From the IMG/VR virus record IMGVR_UViG_3300021142_000023, positions 1 to 64,000 of that record: a DNA stretch of 64,000 nt; one strand, written 5' to 3'. The notes under the pieces were generated by a model. That model was given only the letters and a program-made list of their open reading frames with translations. It made no database searches and was not told where the DNA came from. The translations under genes were made by a program, and so were the position numbers. The DNA is from a virus. Positions 25,600-33,996 of the stretch are shown here, piece by piece (the first letter of the stretch is position 1; each line of letters starts with the position of its first letter).

Positions 25600-26285
25600 T
25601 GAACGTTTATATTGGTTTTTGTTCTACTGCTACCTCCTACTCTAATCTCAAGGAGAGAAGTAAATTCACTATCGTTAATAGTGAAGGCTTAGAAAATGTT
25701 AAAATCGCAAATGGGGCTTTTAATAATAAGACTGCTATTGCTAAGGTTTATAACTCTTTTATTAACTCCCTTAAAGACGAAGACTGTATATTAGTACTAG
25801 CACATGATGATGTTGTTATTACTGATGAAAAATGGATAGAAAAACTAAAACAAGCCTTAAAACAATATGACGTGGTGGGTTTAGCAGGCGGGGTTAACCC
25901 TAAAATACAAGCACCTGCATTGTGGCACTTAATGTGTGCTAAGGAAGACTTAAAAGGCGGTGTTAACCATGTAGATATGGGTAAAAACAGTGTATTTAAC
26001 ACCACATTTGGTAAAAATGGTAGAGTGGCTCTTTTAGATGGTTTGTTCTTAGCATTTAACCCTAAAAAAATATCTGAAGTTGGTGTTAACTTTGATGAAA
26101 CATGTCCATCTAAATTCCACTTCTACGACCTAGACTTTAGTTTACAATGTAATAAAGCTAAACTTAAACTTGGTACCACTAACATTGGTGTTACACATGC
26201 TTCCCCAGGTCTACAAAACTATTCAGACGAATTTAGACTTGGACAAGACTGGTTTATTAACAAAGCAAGAACTGGACAATATTAA
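25599..26285 (+). CDS. GT2-like glycosyltransferase
   Basis: This 228-aa protein has a GT-A-like layout: a first strand MNVYIGFCSTATSY, then CILVLAHDDVVITDEKW (H-D-D at the DxD position), VVGLAGGVNP, LLDGLFLAFNPKKISEVGVNFDE and FHFYDLDFSLQC, the acidic acceptor-loop motif common in this family. It stands alone between a small unknown gene and the DUF366-like gene, away from the main cassette. Acceptor unknown. Confidence 0.7.
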   Translation: MNVYIGFCSTATSYSNLKERSKFTIVNSEGLENVKIANGAFNNKTAIAKVYNSFINSLKDEDCILVLAHDDVVITDEKWIEKLKQALKQYDVVGLAGGVNPKIQAPALWHLMCAKEDLKGGVNHVDMGKNSVFNTTFGKNGRVALLDGLFLAFNPKKISEVGVNFDETCPSKFHFYDLDFSLQCNKAKLKLGTTNIGVTHASPGLQNYSDEFRLGQDWFINKARTGQY

Positions 26286-26306
26286 TTTTTATAATACAAT
26301 ACTACT

Positions 26307-26888
26307 ATGATTATCAAAGACCAAACTATCTATAACGGCGATTTTATTCACAAGCGTTTTGCTTACAAGTATTTTAGAGATAAGACTCTAGCTGTGGGTA
26401 ATATTGTTAGCTATGTTGCACCCGTAGAAGTTACATTAAATCTTATCGATTTAGAAGATTCTTTAGAAAAAGACTATATCTATAGTGAATCTATGATTAA
26501 CTTCTGTTGGGAAATACCTAACTTAGATCCATTCGGTGCAGTTTGTTTTCAGCGTTTGTTTAATACAGCAATTGCTAATACTTTACATACGTATATTAAG
26601 AAGCCTATCGAAATGAAGGGCGACGACTTGATTGTTCACGGGGAATTTACACAAGGCGGTGTAGTACAACAAAAAGGTAAAGCTTCGGTTAGTATTACGT
26701 ACTCTAAAGACAACGTAGCTATTGGGCATACCGGTATTAATATTACTGCTGGTAAACAAGCACCTGCTTTTGCGTATAGCACAAACTTAACACCTGAGCA
26801 AGCAGAGAAGTTTCAGTTACAAGTGCATCAGCAATTTTACCAGATGGTAGATAACATCTTTGTTGCTACTTCTAAGGTGATTGTTTGA
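26307..26888 (+). CDS. DUF366-like protein
   Basis: This 193-aa protein matches the pattern I recall for the DUF366 family, which is mostly archaeal: YNGDFIHKRFAYKYF, VTLNLIDLEDSLEKDYIYSE, MINFCWEIPNLDPF, VCFQRLFNTAIANTL, MKGDDLIVHGEF and ASVSITYSKDNVAIGHTGIN. The QRL and GDDL elements and the LEDxxE stretch are the most distinctive. The biochemical function of that family is not known to me. It lies in the same block as QueC and the amidotransferase and overlaps the gp62-like gene by 8 nt. A TATAAT sequence at about 26290 may drive it. Confidence 0.62.
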   Translation: MIIKDQTIYNGDFIHKRFAYKYFRDKTLAVGNIVSYVAPVEVTLNLIDLEDSLEKDYIYSESMINFCWEIPNLDPFGAVCFQRLFNTAIANTLHTYIKKPIEMKGDDLIVHGEFTQGGVVQQKGKASVSITYSKDNVAIGHTGINITAGKQAPAFAYSTNLTPEQAEKFQLQVHQQFYQMVDNIFVATSKVIV

Positions 26889-27285
26889 TATGTTTACACA
26901 TTTAAACAACATATTATACAAAAAACATCCTGATAAAGAGCTGACTAGCATTAACGAGGATAAGGAATTTCAACCATTCCTTATCCAGCGTTGGTGTACT
27001 ATGTATTCTACGTCTATTACGTCATTAGTTAATGATACTACTAATAGATACTGGAAAATCCTTGAGAACAATAAAGATTGGTACGCTGCACTAGACACAG
27101 TTATACCGACTTGTAGATTCAAAAAGATTTCATATATTAAAAAGACTAAAAAAGAAGCAGTTAAGAAGTCTAATGAAACATTATTAAAGATTGCAAGTAA
27201 TCTTGAAATTTCCAGTAGAGAAGTAAGTCAATACATAGAACAGTTTAATTTAAAAATTCCAAATGAAGAAAAATCTAACCTATAA
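26881..27285 (+). CDS. gp62: Clamp loader small subunit gp62-like
   Basis: This 134-aa protein starts MFDMFTHLNNILYKKHPDKEL and contains FQPFLIQRWCTMYSTSITSLVNDTTNR-type sequence and IPTCRFKKISYIKKTKKE. That arrangement matches the short gp62 proteins of environmental T4-like phages, which are smaller than T4 gp62 (187 aa). With gp44 (52576-53520) it would load the sliding clamp; the clamp itself is not in the window. A gp59-type loader is a less likely alternative. It overlaps neighbours on both sides. Confidence 0.65.
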   Translation: MFDMFTHLNNILYKKHPDKELTSINEDKEFQPFLIQRWCTMYSTSITSLVNDTTNRYWKILENNKDWYAALDTVIPTCRFKKISYIKKTKKEAVKKSNETLLKIASNLEISSREVSQYIEQFNLKIPNEEKSNL

Positions 27286-27721
27286 AGTCGAAAAAGATCT
27301 AAAAGCTCAAGGCATTAATGCTGAAGACCGGGAAAAAGCTTTGAGAGCTAATGAAGACGTACAAACAGATAATGTCAAAGGTCTTGTACAGCTTGACAAT
27401 TACATGGGTTCTGATATTAATCTTAGTGATTGGAAACTTGAATCACTTTTAGATGATATCATGATGTGTCAATTTGCAGATTGTAATGAAGATAACACTC
27501 AAATTATGAGAGACGGTATTTTTGTACCGGTTAACATGGTTCAATCTGCTTGGCGTGTAGCTAAAGTTATTATTGCAGGACCGCGTTGTAAGACTAAGGT
27601 TGGAGAACACGTAATATTTCCAAGTAACTTCGGTATTAAATGCGCAAAGATGAATGGATTAAAAAACATTGTATTTCTTAATGAAGAACGCATCTTTGGC
27701 CGTGCAACCCCTGCTAAGTAA
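27263..27721 (+). CDS. GroES-like co-chaperonin (gp31-type candidate)
   Basis: This 152-aa protein has a C-terminal GroES-like barrel: IFVPVNMVQSAWRVAKVIIAGP, KVGEHVIFPSNFGIKC and NIVFLNEERIFG correspond to the G-x-V, VGD-x-V-x-F and xxLxEEDIL elements of GroES. The N-terminal 50 residues are polar and acidic. T4 gp31 replaces GroES so that GroEL can fold the capsid protein gp23, and a homologue would suit this phage's gp23. Sequence identity to canonical GroES is low, so this is a fold-level call. Confidence 0.55.
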   Translation: MKKNLTYKVEKDLKAQGINAEDREKALRANEDVQTDNVKGLVQLDNYMGSDINLSDWKLESLLDDIMMCQFADCNEDNTQIMRDGIFVPVNMVQSAWRVAKVIIAGPRCKTKVGEHVIFPSNFGIKCAKMNGLKNIVFLNEERIFGRATPAK

Positions 27722-27726
27722 TATGT

Positions 27727-28101
27727 ATGTCTCCAGGAGCACTAGAACAAATTTTAAACGGCCATGCGGTCGAATTAAGATTTGATAGACGGAGACCTTT
27801 ACCTGGTAATACAGTAAGAAGAATGCTTGCGACTAACGATACAAACCTACTTAATAGTATGCCAGGTCGTATGGCATTGAACTTTCATGGTGCGCCTGGA
27901 AGATTAAAGTTTAGCCCTGAACAAAGAGGTTTAGTTATGACTTGGGACATCCTTATGCAGGATTTTAGGTTAATCCCTGCAGAAAACGTTCAAGTAGTAA
28001 GAGCAATAAAGACTACACCACCAGACGAATTTTGGGATTTTTTTAATAGAGTACTATCTAAAATGTCAGAGGGACAAAAAGTCTCATTCATGCACACATG
28101 A
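27727..28101 (+). CDS. Unknown phage protein
   Basis: This 124-aa protein begins MSPGALEQILNGHAVELRFD and contains RRRPLPGNTVRRMLATND, RMALNFHGAPGRLKFSPEQR and a C-terminal FWDFFNRVLSKMSEG. It has mixed basic loops and strands, perhaps a small SH3-like or nucleic-acid-binding fold. It overlaps the next gene by 4 nt. No family is recognised. Confidence 0.6.
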   Translation: MSPGALEQILNGHAVELRFDRRRPLPGNTVRRMLATNDTNLLNSMPGRMALNFHGAPGRLKFSPEQRGLVMTWDILMQDFRLIPAENVQVVRAIKTTPPDEFWDFFNRVLSKMSEGQKVSFMHT

Positions 28102-28430
28102 CCGATAAAATTGATACATTATTAAAGCCATTATTGCAAAGAGATGTTGTTTTTAGTTTTAAACAAAAAAACTACAAAAGCGGCAAGCTACTGCTATACA
28201 AGCTTTCCGGGAATTACCTATCTTTTATTCTAGTTAACGAAAAGAAAAGAGAAACATTCGAAATACCGTTTCCTTATTCAGCATATTTTGAAAAAAACAA
28301 GGTATACTTTGATTACAAGCTTGAAACACTTGCTGAAAACGACTTTGACTTATTAATAACATTAAAAGGTGTTAATAAGATTAAAAATAGTCGGTTTTAT
28401 GATAGCGTTATGACCATTTCGTCCTTGTAA
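28098..28430 (+). CDS. Unknown small protein
   Basis: This 110-aa protein starts MTDKIDTLLKPLLQRDVVFS and is rich in Lys, Phe and Tyr, with alternating strands (YKSGKLLLYKLSGNYLSFIL). It overlaps its upstream neighbour by 4 nt and precedes the helicase by 36 bp. No domain recognised. Confidence 0.58.
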   Translation: MTDKIDTLLKPLLQRDVVFSFKQKNYKSGKLLLYKLSGNYLSFILVNEKKRETFEIPFPYSAYFEKNKVYFDYKLETLAENDFDLLITLKGVNKIKNSRFYDSVMTISSL

Positions 28431-28466
28431 TTTTTATATTTTACTGTATACTCTATCTTTTAATTA

Positions 28467-30083
28467 ATGAAGATAGAAAAACCAATACTCAGCTATTTTC
28501 CTGCTCCGCACACGCCTAGAGAGCACCAAATTCAAGGCTTGCAACAGATAGAAGAAGCTATAAACTCTGGTACGAAGTTTATTATAGTACAAGCACCTAC
28601 CGGTTCTGGTAAATCTTTCTTCAGCAAGACCCTTTCTAATACTACTAATAGTGCAGATTCTGAATATGAAAAACTAGTCAATAACTATCAAGCGTTTGAT
28701 AAAGATTTTCCACCAGTTTTTAATAGATTCCCTAATCACGGGTTATTTGCTTTAACCACCACCAAAGCTTTACAGGATCAGTATGGAGAGTTGTTCGAAG
28801 ATAGTACCATATTTAAAGGCAAATCTAACTATCAATGTGAAGTTGATGATAGTTTTGCTGTCGATCAGGCGCCTTGTGTGATTTCGCCTAATCAAAAGAA
28901 AAAATGCTGGAACGATTGTACTTGTCCGTACTATGAAATGCGTAATGAAGCATTAATTGATAGGTTTACTGTTCTTAACTACGCTTCTTTCTTTAATTTA
29001 CCTGATCATGTAAAAAGACGTCAGATTATTGTATGTGACGAGGCGTCAGAAGTAGAAGATGAAATAGTTAAAAACTTTTCAGTAGTAGTAAACTATAAAT
29101 CTTTAACGTATCTTGATGTAAAGGCAGAAAAATTAACTAGCGAGTCACAGCCGAAAGTGCTCGGGTGGTTATTAGATGTACAGAGTGCTATAGAAGATAC
29201 TATTGATAGCTTTAATGAACGTTCTCGTTTTGAAAAAAACAAAATTGAACTATCAAAACAAAGACAACGTAAAGATCTTTGTGATGCTATTAAGCACACA
29301 ATCAATCATTGGGACGATGCACAGTATATTGTCGAAAAAGACGCTGAAAAGGTAGTGGTTACCCCGTTAAAAATCGATCGGTTAACACACTGCTTGTTTG
29401 ATTTTGCAGAAGTAGTTGTATTAATGAGTGCAACTATCGTAGACCGCGATATTTTTGCGAGGAATTTAGGTATCACTGACTACAAATATATAGAAGTACC
29501 CTCGACTTTTGACCCTAAAAAGAGCCCTATCATATTAGGGGATAAACTTCCATTAAATCATGCATTAATGGATAAAAACCTACCAGGGGTATTAGCAGAA
29601 GCTGTAAACATTGCTAACTATCACAAAGATGAAAAGGGTATTATACATACTCACACGTTTAAAATTACACAAGAACTACAAAGAAAGCTAAATGGCAGAA
29701 GATTTTTGTATAGAGAAGAGGGAACCACTAATGAAAACATTATAAAAGAGCATAGTATGCGTACAGACCCTACGGTCATAGTAAGTCCTTCATTGACTAT
29801 GGGGTTAGATCTTAAGGGAGACCTCGGAAAATGGCAAATTATTATAAAGTTACCATACCTTCCGCTAGGAAATAAGCGTATTAAGATGTTATCTGAAAAA
29901 GATAAGGATTGGTATCGTATGAAAATGCTTATTACTTTAATCCAAGCTGCTGGAAGATGTACGAGAACTAAAGACGATGAGAGTTGCACCTATATTTTAG
30001 ACGGATTAGCTAGTAAAATCATAAATGACTGTAGAGACAAATTACCGAAGCACTTTCTAGACAGAATATATAGAAGTGCGTAA
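28467..30083 (+). CDS. DinG/XPD-like superfamily 2 helicase with Fe-S cysteines
   Basis: This 538-aa protein has the helicase motifs REHQIQGLQQIEEAI, QAPTGSGKSFFSK (Walker A), IVCDEASEVEDEI (Walker B with DEAS instead of DEAH), VLMSATIVDRDIF (motif III-like) and LIQAAGRCTRTKDD (motif VI). Between Walker A and B sit cysteines in YQCEVDD, APCVIS, KKCWNDCTCPYY, consistent with the 4Fe-4S cluster of XPD/DinG helicases. It is probably a 5'-3' DNA helicase in phage replication or repair. It ends at the TAA that also begins a late-promoter-like octamer. Confidence 0.88.
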   Translation: MKIEKPILSYFPAPHTPREHQIQGLQQIEEAINSGTKFIIVQAPTGSGKSFFSKTLSNTTNSADSEYEKLVNNYQAFDKDFPPVFNRFPNHGLFALTTTKALQDQYGELFEDSTIFKGKSNYQCEVDDSFAVDQAPCVISPNQKKKCWNDCTCPYYEMRNEALIDRFTVLNYASFFNLPDHVKRRQIIVCDEASEVEDEIVKNFSVVVNYKSLTYLDVKAEKLTSESQPKVLGWLLDVQSAIEDTIDSFNERSRFEKNKIELSKQRQRKDLCDAIKHTINHWDDAQYIVEKDAEKVVVTPLKIDRLTHCLFDFAEVVVLMSATIVDRDIFARNLGITDYKYIEVPSTFDPKKSPIILGDKLPLNHALMDKNLPGVLAEAVNIANYHKDEKGIIHTHTFKITQELQRKLNGRRFLYREEGTTNENIIKEHSMRTDPTVIVSPSLTMGLDLKGDLGKWQIIIKLPYLPLGNKRIKMLSEKDKDWYRMKMLITLIQAAGRCTRTKDDESCTYILDGLASKIINDCRDKLPKHFLDRIYRSA

Positions 30084-30088
30084 GTATA
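30081..30088 (+). promoter_or_regulatory. Candidate late promoter octamer TAAGTATA
   Basis: TAAGTATA starts at the helicase stop codon and ends 4 nt before the GTG start of the gp15-like gene at 30093. Confidence 0.5.
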
Positions 30089-30092
30089 TTTT

Positions 30093-31316
30093 GTGCAACA
30101 ATATAATTATCATTGGGAGATCAAGGATTTATTAACGCAATTCTTGCAGGCTTTCGATGGCGCTGTAGTAAAACGTTTTGATAATCAAAGAAACCCTGGG
30201 GCTTCGGTAGCAGTTCGTTATGTTTACTCTGCAAAACAGAGAGTATTACACGATTTAGTAGACAAAGCGCAGACATTAACACTTCCTGTTGTAGCTTTTA
30301 GTATAGCTTCAATATCTCGTGATGTTAATAGAGTATTTAATAAACTTGGTGGTTCTTATTATAACTCAAGTTCTACTGATGTATCCAGTATTCATACATT
30401 ACAACCAGTACCGGTTAACATTGCTGTTAACATTAATATTGTAACTCGGTTTCAAACCGATATGGATCAAATTCTTAGTAATTTTGTTCCTTGGAGCGAC
30501 CCTTATTTTATAATTTCAACTACTAATGACTCTTTACCGAATCAAGAAATAAGAACAGAAGTATTGTGGGATGGGGCTTTAAAGATGGGCTACCCAATGG
30601 ACTTAACTGATTTACAACGTACAAGAGTCACTTGTGACACTGTTTTTACTATTAAAGGATGGTTGTTTAAGTCCACTCAAAGCCCTGTTGGTAGAATATT
30701 TAAGATTGATAGCAACTTTTACGCAGTTTCTGCTATACCTCAAGATGAATCTGCATATGGTTCAATATATAACATATTAAATGAACTAAACGGTACACCT
30801 TATAATGAGACTGTTACAGTTTCTGCACGCCCTGTAACAAGATACACAGATAGGTGGATTACACCTACAAGTCTTTCCGGTACTTGTACTCTACTAGGAG
30901 ATTCTTATAACCATACAAACGGTGTTTATTTAAGTGCTTCTGTACCTGGTATGTTTGGGTATAACAATAATGTTACTCTTTCCGCATTTTCCGGTATACC
31001 TTCCCTGTCTGCATATTATCCTGATATCCAGAACGTGGTACCTGTACTAAATTACTGGATTGTTAACAATAATAAAATGGTTGTTAACTATCAAGCCCCT
31101 GCAGATGCTGCAGACGGGGGATATTTTGATATTATTGTAACTAACCCAGCCGGATATTCTATTTTATCTAAAGATTCGTATCAACCTGGAATGCCGGTAC
31201 AACAACCCTACGCTTTAAGCGGTATTAAAGTTATAACTGTTAACCCGGTAGATATTAACTGGATGAACGCAACATTTACATGGGATGGTAACACATATAC
31301 TTGGCTAACAGTGTAA
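30093..31316 (+). CDS. gp15: Tail sheath stabiliser/completion protein gp15-like with extra C-terminal domain
   Basis: The N-terminal 240 residues follow T4 gp15 (272 aa): FDGAVVKRFDNQRNPGASVA, VYSAKQRVLHDLVDKAQTLT, LPVVAFSIASISRDVNRVFN, QPVPVNIAVNINIVTRFQTD, MDQILSNFVPWSDPYFI and VFTIKGWLF. gp15 caps the contracted or extended sheath and joins tail to head. An extension of about 165 residues follows, with an Ig-like run (GGYFDIIVTNPAGYSIL) that T4 gp15 lacks. The start is GTG at 30093; the purely AT-rich upstream has no Shine-Dalgarno sequence. Confidence 0.75.
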   Translation: MQQYNYHWEIKDLLTQFLQAFDGAVVKRFDNQRNPGASVAVRYVYSAKQRVLHDLVDKAQTLTLPVVAFSIASISRDVNRVFNKLGGSYYNSSSTDVSSIHTLQPVPVNIAVNINIVTRFQTDMDQILSNFVPWSDPYFIISTTNDSLPNQEIRTEVLWDGALKMGYPMDLTDLQRTRVTCDTVFTIKGWLFKSTQSPVGRIFKIDSNFYAVSAIPQDESAYGSIYNILNELNGTPYNETVTVSARPVTRYTDRWITPTSLSGTCTLLGDSYNHTNGVYLSASVPGMFGYNNNVTLSAFSGIPSLSAYYPDIQNVVPVLNYWIVNNNKMVVNYQAPADAADGGYFDIIVTNPAGYSILSKDSYQPGMPVQQPYALSGIKVITVNPVDINWMNATFTWDGNTYTWLTV

Positions 31317-31353
31317 ACATCTATGTGTTTATACTAAATAATAAAGACCTATC

Positions 31354-33993
31354 ATGGCCCAGATTACCACCATACAGCCTCTAGATTTTCTTAAGAACAG
31401 TCGTTCTATAATAAATCAAAATTTTGTTAACTTAAATAATGGGCTTTCTGCTTTAAGTTTATCTTTATCGGCTTTAAGCGCTAACGGTACAGGCACGTCT
31501 TATCCTACTCGTAACTTAGAGGTAAACAACTACGGAATGACCCAGTATGGCTTAAATGACAAAATTACCCTAGGAGCGGCTAATGTAGTAATACAAACCT
31601 TAAGTCCGTTATTAAACGGAGATATTGTTGTTAACGCTAATAATGGTATTATTAAACATGTTAGTGAAGGACCTGGTACTCAATTGGTAGATAACTGCCA
31701 CGACACAGAATATGGTGGCAGTTGGTTAGAGTTTTATAGAACCAACACTTTAAGTGGTTTAAATATTTTAAACGGTACTGCTTATAATATAAGAAACTTA
31801 CCGTATTTAGAGTCAGTCGGTCCATTATCTTCAACAACAGTACCAATGGACGCACTTGTTTTCGGTGGTACAGATAATGATACAAGCTTATATTTTTCTT
31901 CTAGTTTTGGCAACCCGTACACTGTTCCAGGCATATATGTACCATCAGTAAATAATGCTGCGCTAGGTCGCAAGCTTGAACTAAATGGGCCCGGAGTGGT
32001 TGCACAAGAACTTACTATCGGTGGCCAGTTAAGATTTAATCCTGACAACTTTGACGGTTTTTATACAAGTACTAATAGTAACCTTCACATAAAGACGGAC
32101 TTAAATCATGCGTTATTAAGTGCTGATAGCGCTAGTGGTATTAATATAGTAGCAGATGTTATTAACATTAGCACCGCTCACACATTAAAAAATGGTAATA
32201 TTGTTATCTCTGCCAATAATGGTATTATACAGCATTATAGTTGGGGGCCTGGTACACAACTAATAGACGATTTACACGATACCCAATATGGTGGTACATG
32301 GTTAGAGTTTTATAGAGTAAACAGTACAGGCAGTGTTAATATATTAAACGGTACTGCTTATAATATAAGAAACTTACCGTATTTAAACACCACTGGGCCA
32401 CTATCTTCGATCACATCTCCAATAGATGCGTTGGTTTTCGGGGGTACAGATAATAATACAAGTTTGTATTTTTCTTCTAGTTTTGGAGATCCATACACTG
32501 TTCCGGGTATATACATACCATCAGTAAATAATGCTTCCCAAGGACGTAAGCTTGAACTGAACGGGCCCGGCGTGGTAATGCAAGAACTTACAGTTGGGGG
32601 CCAGTTAAGATTTAACCCTGACAACTTTGACGGTTTTTATACAAGTACTAATAGTAACTTTTATATTAAAACAGATTCAATTAATACAACTTTAAGTGCA
32701 GATAGCGCTAGTGGTATTAATGTTTATGGAGATGTTATTAATATTACTACAACCAACCCGCTTAAAAACGGTAATATTACATTAAACCCGAACAATGGTT
32801 TTGTTATTGTTGACACAGAAGGACCCGGTCTACAAATTAAAGATAACTGTCATAACACCTTGTATGGTGGTACTTGGGTAGAATTTTATAGAACAAATGC
32901 TAACAATCCTGTTTTTAACGGAACCGCATATACAATAAGAGATTTACCTAATTTCCCTGTTCAAAATAATGCTAATGATACTTTAGCATTGGCAGGCATG
33001 ACACATGATACTAGTATATTAATAGCCGGTTATTTAGATTATAATAGATACAACCCTGGTATTTATATTCCTTCTTATAATAATAGCTCGTTAAGTAGTG
33101 CTAGAGTTGAAATTACAGGACATGGTGGTTTAATAGCAAACTCTCTTTTAGTAGGTGGTCAAACGCTATATGGGGATATATACACAACCCCAAACTCTTC
33201 TATCAACTTTTTTATTGGCTGTCAGCATTCAACAAGTAGTTCAATATTAAGCGCTGAACAAAATGCAGTACTTTACGCTAACGATATTACAATAAGTACA
33301 GTTAACCCGCTATTAAATGGTAATATTACATTAGCTTCAAACAACGGTTATGTTATCGTTGATAGTGGTGGTCCAGGTTTACAGATTAAAGACAACCTTC
33401 GTGGAAATACTAACGGTGGAAGTTGGATAGAATTTTATAGAACTAATGCAGCTTCCGGAATATTTGAAGGCACCGCGTACGCAATAAAAGACATTTCAAG
33501 CTTTACAACGTTGGGTATTGACACGTTAGGTATAATGGGTACTAATAGTGATGCTAATATATACCTAGCCGCTAATACAGATTATCATGACGATACACCT
33601 GCTATTTTAATAACCTCTACTAATAATGCTGCATCGAGTGGTACTGGTGTTTCAGTTTTAGGTACTAACGGTTTGTTTGCCCGGGCTTTAACAGTTGGCA
33701 ATACCCCTTATATTGGTACTACAGCTCCTTCAGCTAATACTAACTTTGAAATTTCGTATAACGATTTTACACATACAGTTTACTTAAGTGCTCTAGAAGC
33801 TACTACTACTCTACAAATCGGTTCAGTAAGTACAATTAATTTTGCTGACAACTCTACACAAACAACAGCGTATACAGGGGCATATACACCCGCTGTACCT
33901 TCAAACTGGAATGGAGCTGCCCCTACAACAATACAAGGCGCGTTAGATAGAATAGCTGCTGCTATTAAAGCCTTGAACGGAGTAGGACCATAA
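31354..33993 (+). CDS. Large repetitive tail fibre-like protein
   Basis: This 879-aa protein begins MAQITTIQPLDFLKNSRSII, typical of phage fibre or baseplate attachment N-termini. It then holds four tandem units of about 185-190 residues, each with NGNIxxxxNNGxI, GPGxQxxDxxH, GGxWxEFYR, FxGTAYxIR and SxNNxS segments. The C-terminus (NWNGAAPTTIQGALDRIAAA) is a common fibre-end helix preceded by FADNSTQTTAYTG. The first two units are nearly identical in DNA. No enzyme motif is visible. It is likely a trimeric fibre or whisker protein exposed on the virion. Confidence 0.72.
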   Translation: MAQITTIQPLDFLKNSRSIINQNFVNLNNGLSALSLSLSALSANGTGTSYPTRNLEVNNYGMTQYGLNDKITLGAANVVIQTLSPLLNGDIVVNANNGIIKHVSEGPGTQLVDNCHDTEYGGSWLEFYRTNTLSGLNILNGTAYNIRNLPYLESVGPLSSTTVPMDALVFGGTDNDTSLYFSSSFGNPYTVPGIYVPSVNNAALGRKLELNGPGVVAQELTIGGQLRFNPDNFDGFYTSTNSNLHIKTDLNHALLSADSASGINIVADVINISTAHTLKNGNIVISANNGIIQHYSWGPGTQLIDDLHDTQYGGTWLEFYRVNSTGSVNILNGTAYNIRNLPYLNTTGPLSSITSPIDALVFGGTDNNTSLYFSSSFGDPYTVPGIYIPSVNNASQGRKLELNGPGVVMQELTVGGQLRFNPDNFDGFYTSTNSNFYIKTDSINTTLSADSASGINVYGDVINITTTNPLKNGNITLNPNNGFVIVDTEGPGLQIKDNCHNTLYGGTWVEFYRTNANNPVFNGTAYTIRDLPNFPVQNNANDTLALAGMTHDTSILIAGYLDYNRYNPGIYIPSYNNSSLSSARVEITGHGGLIANSLLVGGQTLYGDIYTTPNSSINFFIGCQHSTSSSILSAEQNAVLYANDITISTVNPLLNGNITLASNNGYVIVDSGGPGLQIKDNLRGNTNGGSWIEFYRTNAASGIFEGTAYAIKDISSFTTLGIDTLGIMGTNSDANIYLAANTDYHDDTPAILITSTNNAASSGTGVSVLGTNGLFARALTVGNTPYIGTTAPSANTNFEISYNDFTHTVYLSALEATTTLQIGSVSTINFADNSTQTTAYTGAYTPAVPSNWNGAAPTTIQGALDRIAAAIKALNGVGP
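31606..33850 (+). repeat. Four tandem ~550-580 bp coding repeats
   Basis: Repeat starts near 31611, 32187, 32761 and 33313 inside the fibre gene (periods about 576, 573 and 552 bp). Units 1 and 2 share exact stretches of about 40-45 bp, for example around 31768 and 32345 and around 32041 and 32621. Units 3 and 4 are more diverged. Confidence 0.8.
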
Positions 33994-33996
33994 TTT

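Noticed and set aside
31782-32624. Two near-identical 88-aa minus-strand open frames inside the fibre gene
   Set aside because: They are antisense readings of repeat units 1 and 2. Their similarity only reflects the coding repeats on the plus strand.
31606-33850. Repeats considered as a CRISPR array
   Set aside because: Units are over 500 bp and fully coding in frame, with no short direct repeats and unique spacers.
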